From: Saturnia japonica | Taxonomy: Eukaryota; Arthropoda; Insecta; Lepidoptera; Saturniidae | Direction of reading: 5' to 3' | DNA length: 64,000 nucleotides | Assembly: GCA_033032175.1 (NCBI GenBank) | Contig: CM065328.1 | Span: 8,742,690-8,806,689 of the forward strand | Shown here: positions 12,119 through 22,854 of the stretch, piece by piece | Position numbering within the stretch: position 1 is the stretch's first letter | How the letters are laid out: the number at the start of each line of letters is the position of its first letter | Notes under the pieces: generated by a model | The model's input: only the letters and a program-made list of their open reading frames with translations | Told to the model about the DNA's origin: nothing | Database searches by the model: none | Translations under genes and position numbers: made by a program

Positions 12119-12589
12119 CAGTGTAAACTCTTTATAACGTTATCCTTTATAACGATAAACTCCCTATAACGTTGAAGTGAGTCCAACTTGGTTGGTTTGC
12201 GTTAAAACCCACATATTGAAACACTCTTTATAGCGATACGCCATTCTCTATTACGAAGAAATATGTTCATATTTTAGACAGTAAATATTTATTATCGGTA
12301 TTATTGTTTATGTTATGTTATCAGGTAACAAAACACAACACAACATCCAAACATTGGAACATCCAAGGTCGGTCTAGCTTTTGTTATCCTTAATTGCATA
12401 GCAAAAAACGTCAGACATAGTTATCAGACTATATGTGTACACAATATTTTATAAGCATTTATTATCTATATACATATTAAAAATTCTTGTTAATTTGGTA
12501 GTTTTTTTGTTCACTACATATAACGATAACTCTCTATAACGATAAAAAATGCTCAGTCCCTTGAGTTTCGCTATAAAGAGTTTACACTG
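12119..12589. mobile_element. pogo/Tigger-type MITE
   Basis: Terminal inverted repeats CAGTGTAAACTCTTTATAAC and CAGTGTAAACTCTTTATAGC begin with CAGT and are flanked by TA on both sides (12117-12118, 12590-12591), the pogo/Tc1-mariner pattern. Inside both ends are repeats of TATAACGATAA, as in Tigger-derived MITEs. 471 bp, non-coding. Confidence 0.8.
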
Positions 12590-12639
12590 TATTTACAGTT
12601 GTGGGGTTTTTACAGGTGTGTTACGATCCTGGCATACAT

Positions 12640-13217
12640 CTTTCTCTCCTTCAACAAATTATTTATTAATTTATTTTCATATATTTTATTAAACTACAAT
12701 TATGTAGTACCTACTTAAAATAATTTGAAATATCTCTTATGGTTAACTTAGTGTAATCCATTTAAGCGCCTGAATTAATTCACTATTTTGATTAACCAGT
12801 TTTTTTTTTTTTTTATCTACGCGGGACTTTATTTTTTACTCTAAAATAAAGGTAGCCAAGTTACTCCTTGTAACATCAGCAGATATTTGTCACGTCAAAG
12901 ACGGTCCCGAAATTCCGATTAACAAATACACATACGCATGGTCCACTCCTTCCTCCCAGGAGGAGGGGAACGTGCATATGAGTATATATTAGTTAGCTCG
13001 AATTCTCATAAGATTAGGGAATTAGCTAGATCGCGACTTTTTCGCATTCGCGACGACCGCCCGAGCCGAGGTTCGGCCACTCTGGCACCCTCGTGCGGGT
13101 CGTCACAAACTTTCGCGGCTGAGTGCCCTAAGCGCTCGCCCCCAAGTCCGGTGAAGCTGTAAAAGCCGCAGCGGCTCTGTTTGACGATAGGGCCCCTAAG
13201 GCTAACAGTGTAGTCAG

Positions 13218-13249
<32 letters not shown>

Positions 13250-13330
13250 CGGTCCCGAAATTATATATTTTTATATATGTATTTATAATATCATTGTATG
13301 TAGTAGAAATTCATAAATTTTTAGTTTTTG
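12640..13330 (-). mobile_element. Family B Helitron copy interrupted by a LINE tail
   Basis: Inverted family B text (CTCTTATGGTTAACTTAGTG, CATTTAAGCGCCTGAATT, ACATCAGCAGATATTTG) runs to 12914, where a LINE 3' end with a target duplication is inserted (12915-13248). What follows 13262 is AT-rich and its link to family B is uncertain. Confidence 0.55.
12915..13248 (+). mobile_element. LINE 3'-UTR-only insertion with 14-bp target duplication
   Basis: 334 bp matching the 3' end of the 56612-58385 LINE, ending in a 28-base A-run. Flanked by ACGGTCCCGAAATT at 12901-12914 and 13249-13262, a perfect target-site duplication. Extreme 5' truncation; the frame at 12938 is not a gene. Confidence 0.9.
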
Positions 13331-14277
13331 TCATATACCTACTACTTATCTAATGATTTTATATCGATATAAAACAATATCCCATGAATCGAGTTCTATG
13401 TTAAATTTAAGTACATCTGACCATCCGTTTAATCGTGATTGAAGGACACACATTCAAATTTAGAATACCGATATGTTATTATTATGTATTATACAATATA
13501 AAGCCAATATTCAAATTGAAAATTTTATGAGAGAATCCTATGAACTTATCTTCAAATACATTATCGAAGTACGAGAATTGTTCGATGCGCAGCGGTAACG
13601 TTTGGGGACAATTGTTCTGACGATCGGGCGTCAAGTGGTCCGGAAAGCGATAGCGGAACGATTTATGTTACACCCTGTCTGAGCTAATATAAACTAGATT
13701 CCACACAAGCCTCTGTTCAATTATATAAAGTCTATAACGTATGAAGTGGACTGGAGAATGTCGATTAAATAGACAATCTGAAATGTAGCTTGAGGAAGCG
13801 TATTTGATTTAAAAGACCAGCGACAAAATTTATGTACACTGCGAGAATTATAAAATTTTAAACAAAAGAAAATATAACTTGAGGCAGTTTACAAAGTATT
13901 AACAAAAGAATAAAAAATAATATATATCGAAGTAAAAACTTAACTAAAAGGTTAGGACAGCGAGATACGTTACGGCTATATAGATTAAAATTAGCTAGGT
14001 ACCAAAAAAGCAACTTTGTATTTATGTAGGCACGTAGGTATAGCCATTTAGGTACTCATGAGTTACTTATAGCACCTAAATACCTCTAGTAATAGCGTTA
14101 GGTTATATAATAAGATTCCGTAGCACATTACTGATTTGCCACAGAACAAGCAAGAACATTAAGCAGAACAAGCAAGTCAAGCGGGGTTTACTGTCAAAAG
14201 GTTATTATAGAGTGGATAATTATGTGAATTATAATGATGTCTGGAAGTGACTCCCTCTCTGTACATCCACTAAATTT
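13331..14277. other. Intergenic, nothing seen
   Basis: AT-rich, no frames above 60 codons and no repeat motif recognised. Confidence 0.55.
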
Positions 14278-14632
14278 ATATATTAATTAATACATGAAGC
14301 AAAACCTTTCGTACCTTTTTAAGAGTATTTCGTGCACGGAAGACTGCGAGATTTGGCATTGTTAAAGTTTTTATGGAGGAGGAGTGCAGAAAGCTAAAAT
14401 TTATCTATAATATCTGTTACTAATATATTAAATTAATACTGCGAATCCTAACCCGAGCAGTGCCATTGAGATTAGACCCCCCAAAATATTGACAATGTCA
14501 CTCAACGAAAAGTGACAGCAAGTGATATGTAGATAATACTCATTGTTTATAAATACTGTAAATGTCAAACAGAAAATAGTCTATGATCAAAAAGTCGCTG
14601 GTCGAATTTCGACCTTAGGGCGATCGCTAATA
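14278..14632 (+). repeat. Family A interspersed repeat, complete copy
   Basis: About 355 bp, non-coding, uninterrupted reference copy containing CAACGAAAAGTGACAGCAAG and TGGTCGAATTTCGACCTTAG. Three copies in the window; no TIRs seen; class unknown. Confidence 0.7.
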
Positions 14633-14814
14633 AGTTATATTAACACAGCTGAAAAAAAAAGATAAACCCGATCGAGTTTTTTGATTTTGATTTAAATTTT
14701 AATAAGTATTACCGGGATCCTTGGTCTCGATATATCTAGTGTCTCTAGGGATGTGCAATTAAAAAGTCATTTGGAAAACAAGGTTAAATCGACAGATAAA
14801 AATTAAGGCATTCT

Positions 14815-15090
14815 CTTCCGGTCCAAGCAGTACTTCACACCAAGGCAACAAACTTGGTGCTGTTCAAAGCGCAAGTATGACTACACATGGAGTACTCCCC
14901 CACATATGGGTCGATGCTCTTACCTACCAACTTCCTCCTTTTGACTCCAGGCAAAGGCGAGCTATTTGCATTGTCTGCAACATGACTGTAACGCCAGTGG
15001 TATTGCAGCTGTCTATAGGCGACGGTAATTACCATTTACCATCAGGTGGGTCATGCATTTATTTGTTGCCCTTTGGCATAAAAAAAATTA
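14815..15090 (+). repeat. Related retroelement 3' end
   Basis: GGCGACGGTAATTACCATTT, ACCATCAGGTGGGTCATGCA, TTTATTTGTTGCC. The two overlapping frames across it on opposite strands are not supported as genes. Confidence 0.4.
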
Positions 15091-15181
15091 CGGTTGTATG
15101 GTAAAAAGGAAAAAAAGGAACTTTTTATTTAAATACATAATTATACATTAGTGAACGATATTAATTCATACTAATTACTAA

Positions 15182-15401
15182 TCTATACTAATATTATAAA
15201 TGCGAAAGTAACTCTGTCTGTCTGTTACTTTTTCACGCCTTTACCGCTGAAGCAATTTTAATGAATTTTGGTATAATACACGCCATTCCTCAATTGATAC
15301 GTCATATGAATTGTCAACAATATGGGTAAAAATTAAGTTATAGGATGTAAATAAATACTGCGTAACTATAAACGCGTGCGGAGCCGCGAGCACACCGCTA
15401 G
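15182..15401 (+). mobile_element. Non-autonomous Helitron, complete ends
   Basis: Begins TCTATACTAATATTATAAA after an A and ends CTAG before a T (15398-15402), preceded by the GC-rich palindrome GCGGAGCCGC. This is the canonical Helitron structure (5'-TC, 3' hairpin, CTRR, insertion between A and T) and a common lepidopteran family. 220 bp, non-coding. Confidence 0.8.
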
Positions 15402-15966
15402 TATAATTTCACGTAGATACTGGACTGAATGACCGGTATCAATCAATCTGTTCCATTCGTGTGGTCTTTAAACCAAAATTAACGTTAATTTAATAAAGCT
15501 ATTTACATTGGATGGCTATTACATAGTTACGTAAAACGAAATTAATTTAAACCTTAATTAATATTAGTTTTTTGGTAAGGTATTAATTAATTCATCTATA
15601 CAAAGAGCTCAAGAGATTTTTTTATTTGTTTGAACACGCTAATCTCTGGATCTTCCAGTCAGTTTTAAAAAAACTTGTTTTGGCATATTATGGTCTATCT
15701 ATGTAACCGGATATAAGGAGTTGATGAAGACCAAAAAGTTATGGATGAATTCTGAATTGTGTGTATGAAGGGTGAAACTCATAAATGTGAGTGAAAAGGG
15801 AAACATGTTGTGCTGGCCCTCGTTAGGTGGAAGAAGATAAACAATCATAAAATATAGAAAACGAATGGTTATTATTTGGAATTTGTTCCTATATCTATTA
15901 ATTGCTTCTTTGTTGACAGAAAATACAACTCATACTTGTATACTTCACTTGTGTTTTTATTCATAA

Positions 15967-16390
15967 CTAGTTGCGCTCGTGGCTCCGCTCACGTGAACCA
16001 CAGAATGTCATCGATCGTGTACACGTGCGAATTTTGCTCCACCGCCCCCGGTTATATTAAAGACAAAAATACTTATTGTGAGTGTTCCTTAGAAGATGGA
16101 CATATACTCTCCTTGACTATTTTGTAGGTCTTTTTAATGTTTACAATTATATTAATCGTTAATTTGAGACATCTCTTATGGTTTACTCAGCGCAAGCATT
16201 TTAAGCGCCCGAATTGATTCACCATGACTAGTTCTTTTTTGTGTAGAACCTTAACTCTTCTTCTAAAATATAAGTAGCCTAAGATACTTCCTCAGCAACA
16301 TCAGCTATCTGCCAGTGAAAGATCCGTCAAAATCGGTCCTACCTTTTTGTAGATTAGCCGGAAAAACTAGACAACCAGACAACAAATAAA
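15967..16390 (-). mobile_element. Helitron-like element, family B
   Basis: The plus strand begins A|CTAG (15967-15970) with GTTGCGCTCGTGGCTCCGCT following: the inverted Helitron 3' end. Then come inverted family B blocks (CTCTTATGGTTTACTCAGCG, ACATCAGCTATCTGCCAGTG). Truncated before the 5' terminus. Confidence 0.65.
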
Positions 16391-17079
16391 AAAAAATACT
16401 TTTTTTGAATTTTTTTATAATTTTTTTTTAATGCATTTAGTATAATAGGTCTTATTTAGATTCGAGGAAGGTGCACAATATGCAAGGAAATACCATTAAT
16501 AAAATTTCTACATACTTTAATTTCTTTGTACGTACATCTTCAATCAAAACGGATATAATAGACCCATTGCTCGCACCGCGCGGGGCCTTATAACGTTTTC
16601 ATTTACAAAACTTGGTGTACCGGTTGTACGGGATGTTGTTGTTCAGTCACAGTTGTTAATGTCGCCTTCAGACTTTCAGAGAGTGTCCGCGTAACTTCGC
16701 CTATATCCGTTGTCTGTGGCTTTGTATCTCGTCTATTGTCTCCAAGTAACTTTGTATTAGTATAAAGAGAATTCTCGCAGAATATGTTTGTTCTTTACTT
16801 GTTACAACACAGTATAATTATATTTATAAATGTCGCGCGTGTTAGATTTTTAATTACATTATATATTAAAAGGAGTTTGTTGTTATGAAGTTAAAGTATA
16901 TAAATGATACAACGTAATTGATAATATGTTCTATAATCACTATTTTCAATGACTTTACACTCTACAGCCGATTCGGAAGGCAATGTTCTTAGAGAAGAAT
17001 CGGCAAGAAACTCTAAGCTTGCTGTTTTAAACCAATCTCTTTACAATAATAATTAACATAAGATTACAACCAGAAACCA
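16391..17079. other. Intergenic with family H scrap
   Basis: A family H scrap at about 16960-17030 (CAGCCGATTCGGAAGGCAAT, AATCGGCAAGAAACTC). The remainder is unassigned. Confidence 0.5.
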
Positions 17080-17330
17080 TCATAAATACATTATAAAATA
17101 ATAAAAATACGTAGCTTTGTATATCAGCTCCGAGAACGCTGAAGCACCGCCTCGTCCAATGATCGTCCGCAGGACTATATTAACTAACATTACACTTGTG
17201 TTCTTGTGTAACTCATGAATGAGTTGTTCAAGTGAACTGCTCTCTTCGGGTGAAGCAAATGTATTCCCGCATCTCCGCAGATCCTTTTCGTTCAGCAGTT
17301 CAACGCTCACTTCGGAACAAATGACAGACT
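17080..17330 (-). other. Unassigned 76-codon frame
   Basis: Minus-strand frame with balanced codons and an unusually non-AT composition for this region (ELLNEKDLRRCGNTFASPEE, SSLEQLIHELHKN, IIGRGGASAFSELI). I do not recognise it. It could be an old exon or a retroelement scrap; it has no ATG at its start and no neighbouring frame continues it. Confidence 0.2.
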
Positions 17331-17689
17331 ACGGCTCTCGGTTCTAAAATACATTTCACTGCAATACAATTAACAAAAAAAATCTTGCACAATTATTTTT
17401 AAACCGATTCGAATATTTTGGAAGAGATTAAAAAGCAGTGCAAAAATAATGTAATTTGCAGTTACAGATTTATATTTTCTTAGAAGAATCTATGATAATA
17501 TTAAAAAAACCCAACAGATTGTTTGGTTTTTTTTTTATAATTTTTTTACATTGTTTTATGGCCTCCATCAAGTGTTCAGGGATTGATATTTAAGCGCAGT
17601 GGAAGTCTTGTCATCCAAACCCTCGATGGAGTGTGGTATGAAATATATACGGCCTGCAGGTTTCGCAGGGCTGATAAATTATGATAATT

Positions 17690-17850
17690 CAAATTACTCA
17701 CCAGTGTCGGTGTCTACGCTGACGGAAGAAGCTTCACGGTCCACCGGTATCAGTCAAGGGAACGGTAGGAAAGGGTCAAGGTCATGTCTTAATCCACCAG
17801 CTTCTCACACCAATTCATCTCGTGGCGAGATTACCAGTTTACACGATATA
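17690..17850 (-). other. Coding-like scrap ending at a splice-donor-like site
   Basis: The complement reads PVDREASSVSVDTDTG immediately before GTGAGT. I have a recollection of this peptide recurring in lepidopteran sequence, so a dispersed repeat is the likelier reading than a host exon. The plus-strand frame at 17599-17865 is its shadow. Confidence 0.25.
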
Positions 17851-17865
17851 ACAATGTATATATGA

Positions 17866-18459
17866 CATATGACTCAAGACAGTTCAAACAGACAATTAAT
17901 ACACACGATCATACATACACGATCGGTCATATTATAGGGAGAATATATCTCGCTCCATAGCCCAACAAACGCATATTTTATCAACTGACAATAAACAAGG
18001 CAATGTGCAATTTATATGGCAATCCAATCAAAAACATAACTTCTAGAACAATTACAAAAACGGTGCGCAGTCTCGCGAGTAAGTAAGTGACAGCTGTCGA
18101 GCGCGAAGTTACACAGAGAGAGAAAAACATAGACAACTTGCGCTGTCAGACTCCGGTTCCGAAAACATTGTATGCCATATTTATTAACGAAGGTTAGACC
18201 TTAAGGTCAAAGCCAAGCATTCTTGGAAGCTTTCTTGAATCATAGCTAAGAACTCTCTTGATCAAGACACCTTTTAAACAATAAAAACGAAATGCAAATC
18301 GGTTCAGCCATTCGGAAAGTACGATGCTATAAACAGACATACAGATACACTGATATAGATACACACGTTGAATTTATAAGATCGTTTTGTTTGCGTCGGG
18401 TTTGAAAAATTATAATATCGTAGAATAAAGTTGAAATCGTACACAAAAACCATATGTTT
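17866..18459. other. Intergenic, mostly unassigned
   Basis: GCGCGAAGTTACACAGAG and neighbouring GC-richer text at 18060-18170 is unexplained; family G-like text (AAATCGGTTCAGCCATTCGG) lies at 18297-18400. Confidence 0.5.
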
Positions 18460-18640
18460 TTTTACCTGACTGCGAAAAAGAAGGGATAAGTTTTTCGAGC
18501 GTATGTATGTATGTCTATTTCTTTGACATGCTCTGTAGCCTAAACAACTTGATGGATTTTAGCATACGAGGTGTCGTTAGATTCGTCTTAATTGTGGGAG
18601 TGGCATAGGCTACATGATTTTTAAGAACGATGTTTAGGAA
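18460..18640 (+). repeat. Family F repeat
   Basis: CTGACTGCGAAAAAGAAGGG, GTATGTATGTATGTCTATTT, TACGAGGTGTCGTTAGATTC, GGCATAGGCTACATGA. Uninterrupted partner of 25825-26260. Confidence 0.6.
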
Positions 18641-19133
18641 TTAAATAAAAAGCAAAAATAAGAAACTCTTTGTTAGTCAATTGTTTTTATTTGTAGTCGA
18701 GTTGCTTGTTTCCTTGTTTGCTTTGCTTGTTTTTGTTATATTAATATTTTGTGATAAAATTACAATGTGAACCCGTGAGGTTGACATCACAATAATTACA
18801 GTTGGAACGACATAAATTGCCCTGTTATCGGTTTCCGGGCCACTTGACGCGCGATCGTCATTCGCACGATTTGCGGTGTGTCACCGGAGGCCATTCGTTG
18901 TGGTCGCACTGCAGTTCGCATAGTCTGCCCTATTATTATTTTGGCTACACGTAATTTTAAAACACATAATCTAACCAAAAATGTGTAATTTACGAGGTGT
19001 GGTAAAAAGTACACTGAAATTTTATTTCTCGGGTTGTCTAATTGCAATTATTGCAATTATATCCATCAATAGGCATGAATGATTCTAATCAAAGTTGCCA
19101 ATGGCAACCATTTTGAAAGTTTTTCTTTTACTG

Positions 19134-19483
19134 TCTATACAAATAAATAAAATTTAAGCGTCTGTTTGTATGTCCATATAACAGTTTTTTACTAAGTGCA
19201 CATGAAAGTATATATATACGGTACCTACAAACAAAATCAAGTTTTTAAAATATCGGTTTTTCTGTTACTTGCGGCTAATCTCCGAATCGGTTAGACAAAT
19301 TTTGCTGGGAGTTTCACTGGCAGATAGCTGATGATGAACTATGGCTACTTATATTTTATAAAAATAATTAGGGTTCTGCGCAAATAAAATAAAAGGGTAA
19401 CTAATGGTGAATCATTTCGGGCGCTTAAATAGTTAAGAGATATCTCAAATTAATGTAGCACATAATTGCAGATCTTAAAAAAC
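19134..19483 (+). mobile_element. Helitron-like element, family B, 3'-truncated
   Basis: Starts TCTATACAAATAAATAAAAT, the family 5' end, with GCGTCTGTTTGTATG and TTTCACTGGCAGATAGCTGA following. It stops near 19483 without the 3' hairpin, next to the LTR-like repeat. Confidence 0.65.
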
Positions 19484-19511
19484 CTATGCGTATTAAGTTT
19501 GTAGAAGAACT

Positions 19512-19730
19512 ATTGCAAAGGGAGGATCCCCCGACCAGACGGGTGTTATGTCCGGCGGGCAGCTGCCCAACTGTTGTAGTCGGGTTCTTGTATATATACT
19601 CAATTGAAGAGTTAATTTCTATAGCGCGATGTAGGATGCGTCGTATGTGGCTCGATAGATGTCGCTGTGTGTCGCTATGTAGATGTCGCTACAAGTTAAT
19701 TCATTGCAGGCTGGCATGACAGTGGCGACC
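19512..19730 (+). repeat. LTR-like repeat
   Basis: GACCAGACGGG-TGTTATGTC, AGTCGGGTTCTTGTATATAT and GTCGTATGTGGCTCGATAGA are shared with 43345-43545 (inverted). TGTTATG at the start and a TATATA box inside suggest a solo LTR, but the shared sequence begins before TG, so the boundary is unsure. Confidence 0.4.
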
Positions 19731-19892
19731 GTCGTTGGATTGGGATCTTTCGGTAATCACCGTCGTGTTAGGATTTTACTTTGCTCACCATCAGGGACAA
19801 TACCGTCAATATGCGCCGATCTATTATAAAAAAATACCAATGCTACCGAATTAATTTTTAATAAAAAATAAAAATGCTACCTAATCGTAAGA

Positions 19893-20165
19893 GGAGGGAA
19901 TACACTGGCCGGGCGAAGGTTCCACAGCTTTACGAAACGACAATGATAAGTCATAGAGAACTTTTTAGTTCGTGTAGAAATGAAGATTGCCGTAAAACTG
20001 TGACTCCAAAGCCAAACCCGTGTTTTTTGTTATAGAAGGGAGAGGAGGGTATTAGATTGAACAGCTCTTCAGAACACTCACCAAGATGCAGACGATAGAA
20101 CACGCTCAGCGAGGCGATGTTCCTGCATCTGAATATAGCATTAAAACACTTAAACAAATGAAATA
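19893..20165 (-). pseudogene. LINE C-terminal scrap
   Basis: Minus-strand translation includes IASLSVFYRLHLGECSEELF followed by NLIPSSPFY, matching the 3756 scrap. The downstream complement of CACTGGCCGGGCGAAGGTTC corresponds to the KLWN…VFP motif. Confidence 0.6.
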
Positions 20166-20598
20166 ACAAAGACGTGCTAAAATAATAAATAGATAGATAA
20201 AGCTCTTATTCGCTGACCATAAGTATCATAACATAAATAGTATTAATACATGACTTATAAACTAAAGTAAATAATTTGTACATATATTTTTAGCAACCAG
20301 TTTCTTTGTCAGGATGTCTCTCCGACATAGGCCTCCCCTAGTTCCTTCCGTGGAAGGAGCTGAAATAATAATCAACGTTAAAATAATCACAATCGATTTT
20401 ACGGGCGGTCGTAAAATGAGCATTACTTAAGATGTAACAGGCTATCAAAATGTACAAGAGATAATGTCTTCATCAATTTTATGTAGGGAAAGCAATTTCT
20501 GTTGGCAGAGTTCAATGCTAAGTTAATGATTCTGTTCGCTATGCTTTTATTTGTCTGGGTTCAAAGGTGCATAGTCCAGTCATTATAGTAAGTTCACC

Positions 20599-21028
20599 TC
20601 GGAATTCGAGATACCCAGCTGTAAGTCTGTAAATACTTGTTTATTGACACCCTAAAAGTTGTCTCAAAACCTTCATATGATAGGCTATACGCAACTATTA
20701 AATTTCAAGGTCAAGGTCAAGGTCACAAAAATCGGTATTTGCTCTTTTTTTGTAAATATCTCATTTCCTATGGGTTTTTTGCTATTTGTATTTATTACCA
20801 ATATTGTAGAATACAAAATTCTCTACAAATTTTGTTTCAAAAAATTTTTCATACGGTGAACAGTTTTCGAGATAGAGGGCGGAGAGCGCGCGGTCACAGC
20901 ATCACTTCAGTTCAACCGGTGCCTCCGGTCGAAAACGCGCCATATATAGTTGATGAACTATCAATAAATCAATGATTATAAATATTTGTCCATTTGTATT
21001 AACTATTATATTATATTTTATCATTTTC
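20599..21028 (+). repeat. Left terminal inverted repeat (~430 bp)
   Basis: Pairs with 22113-22540. Contains three directly abutting AGGTCA half-sites at 20708-20725 and a GC-rich block GAGATAGAGGGCGGAGAGCG. Reading frames of 66-112 codons inside it occur in both arms only because the arms are copies. Confidence 0.85.
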
Positions 21029-21229
21029 TTCATGCATTATATCTCTAACTATTCAATAATACTGATAACCGTTTCCTAAAATTAAAAAATAGTTAAAGGA
21101 AAAACTTAAATCGTAATATAATTATACTCCAATTTACACAAATGACATTTTAAATAGAAAATAATTTATTAGTAAATTAAAAAAGGGGGAAAAAATCATT
21201 TTTAATTTTTTTTTGAGAAACTGATAAAT

Positions 21230-21850
21230 TTGGATGAACTAGCTGCAGTATTTGAGGAAGAAAATTGTTCGGCCCCGAGATTATTAGAGAGTGAAACTCG
21301 AACCTTATTGACAGTCTATAATGCTCCGAAATCTGTGAAAAGTCTCAATCATCTTCGTTATATGCATTACGTCAAGTCTACAAAACTTAATAAACCTGTG
21401 CAGCTTTCAAATATTCCACCAACAAGTGCAGCTGCTCATCAACATATCAAACGTGTATATTATCAAGTTCAAATTTGGTTAGGGCGTGATTTGGAACCCC
21501 AGGTATGGGTTTGGGCAATGCGAAACGATTTTCTGGAGCCTATCGTGACCATTTTACCACCTGCTCCAGAAGATTTGCTAAATACAATTTTCTGCAACTG
21601 CAAGAGTGGTTGTGGTTCGCGATGCGGATGCTGGAAAGCGGGCTTGCAATGCTCTTTAACTTGTGGCCAATGTAATGGGTAAGCTTGTCTCAATGCTCTA
21701 CCATTTCAGAGTGACATTAACGAAGATGGAACCTTTGACCCTGAAATCATGGAAGAACTTGAGACAAATGTCGTTGAAGACGATAATGAAGACCAGTTTG
21801 AAATTTACCAGCAGCCAGAAGACGACGATGAAGAGGAAGAAGATGATTAA
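21230..21850 (+). pseudogene. Cys-rich (CXC-like) transposon ORF with one in-frame stop
   Basis: Open from ATG 21230 to TAA at 21680-21682 (150 codons), and then the same frame continues without a break to TAA 21848-21850. Seen: PPTSAAAHQHIKRVYYQVQI (about 63-82), LGRDLEPQVWVW, LPPAPEDLLNTIFCNC, then eight cysteines at 122, 124, 128, 132, 134, 141, 145 and 148 (C-x-C-x3-C-x3-C-x-C-x6-C-x3-C-x2-C), a CXC/tesmin-like metal-binding arrangement, and after the stop a strongly acidic tail. From memory, similar C-terminal modules end long uncharacterised arthropod proteins found in many genomic copies; here the long N-terminal part is missing. The stop falls where relatives have, I believe, Gln, so a single C-to-T change is likely. 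It is probably a dead or remnant gene; the start may really be an exon boundary. Confidence 0.6.
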
Positions 21851-22112
21851 AATTATAAATTGTAGTTTTTGTACCCTTTATTCCATTTTTTTACTTTTAA
21901 TAAAAATAAATGTATTGAATGATATTTTTAAACAAAAAGATTAATTGATAATTTATTTGTTTGATTTTTTTCATCATGTAAGAAGTTATTAATATTAATT
22001 AGTTTAAAATTCAAATATAATTCCTATTATTCATTAACAATTCTGCAATTACATAGGCAGGTAAGTGTTGTTAAATAAATTAATACTGAATAAAAAGTGG
22101 ATGGGTTAGGAA

Positions 22113-22540
22113 AAAAATGATAAAATATAATATAATAGTTAATACAAATGGACAAATATTTATAATCATTGATTTATTGATAGTTCATCAACTATATATG
22201 GCGCGTTTTCGACCGGAGGCACCGGTTGACCTGAAGTGATGCTGTGACCGCGCGCTCTCCGCCCTCTATCTCGAAAACGGTTCATCGTAAAAAAAAATTT
22301 ATTAAACAAAATTTGTAGAGAATTTTGTATTCTACAATATTGATAATAAATACAAATAGCAAAAAACCCATAGGAAATGAAATATTTACAAAAAAAGAGC
22401 AAAAAACCGATTTTTGTGACCTTTGACCTAGAAATTTAATAGTTGCGTATACCCTACCATATGTAGGTTTTGAGACAACTTTTAGGGTGTCAATATACAA
22501 GTATTTACAGACTTACAGCAGGGTATCTTGAATTCCGAGA
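22113..22540 (-). repeat. Right terminal inverted repeat (~430 bp)
   Basis: Inverted partner of 20599-21028. The complement contains a perfect AGGTCA-A-AGGTCA (DR1) at 22418-22430, where the left arm has three tandem half-sites with no spacer. Confidence 0.85.
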
Positions 22541-22596
22541 TTCTTACCCAATTTAAGCTTAAATTACTGGACTAGCAGCAAAATTTGCTTGGAGAC

Positions 22597-22737
22597 GTTT
22601 TTGCGTTTGTATTAGTGTACGTTATAAGTTCACGTTGTATATTTGTAGTTATAGAGCGCGAGGCACGTGGTAGCTAGCGCAAACTGTATTATCTGTCTTA
22701 ATCACTGTGTGTATTACACTACTATAAACGCAAAAAC
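22597..22737. mobile_element. Short MITE with ~23-bp TIRs
   Basis: Left end GTTTTTGCGTTTGTATTAGT and the inverted right end GTTTTTGCGTTTATAGTAGT match in 18 of 20 positions. The 141-bp element sits 57 bp outside the right end of the long-TIR element. No coding capacity; target duplication unclear. Confidence 0.6.
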
Positions 22738-22854
22738 TTCTTCGAGCCGATATACCTTTGTTGAGTGTTATATATAGTCGAGTACTTAACACTGACGGTA
22801 TAATGCAAATGGCGCTCGATAGGCGAATGGAATGATATCATGACATAGCAATAT

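Larger units (their letters stand above)
20599..22540 (+). mobile_element. Long-TIR DNA transposon-like element with Cys-rich ORF
   Basis: The sequence from about 20599 to 21028 reappears inverted at 22113-22540 with only scattered differences. Both arms carry the block TCATCAACTATATATGGCGC on one strand or its complement, and outer ends TCGGAATTC / GAATTCCGA. About 1.08 kb between the arms holds one cysteine-rich ORF on the plus strand. Terminal inverted repeats of ~430 bp mean either a DNA transposon or a fold-back element; the ORF inside favours a transposon, perhaps an internally deleted copy of a larger one. No target-site duplication is evident. I cannot assign a superfamily. Confidence 0.75.

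Noticed and set aside
12938..13162. 74-codon frame as a small gene
   Set aside because: It lies entirely inside the LINE 3'-UTR insertion bounded by the 14-bp duplication.
20637..20975. 112-codon frame in the left TIR (and its mirror at 22166-22500) as a protein
   Set aside because: The two arms are copies of one inverted repeat, so matching frames are automatic; frames overlap in two registers and contain no recognisable domain.
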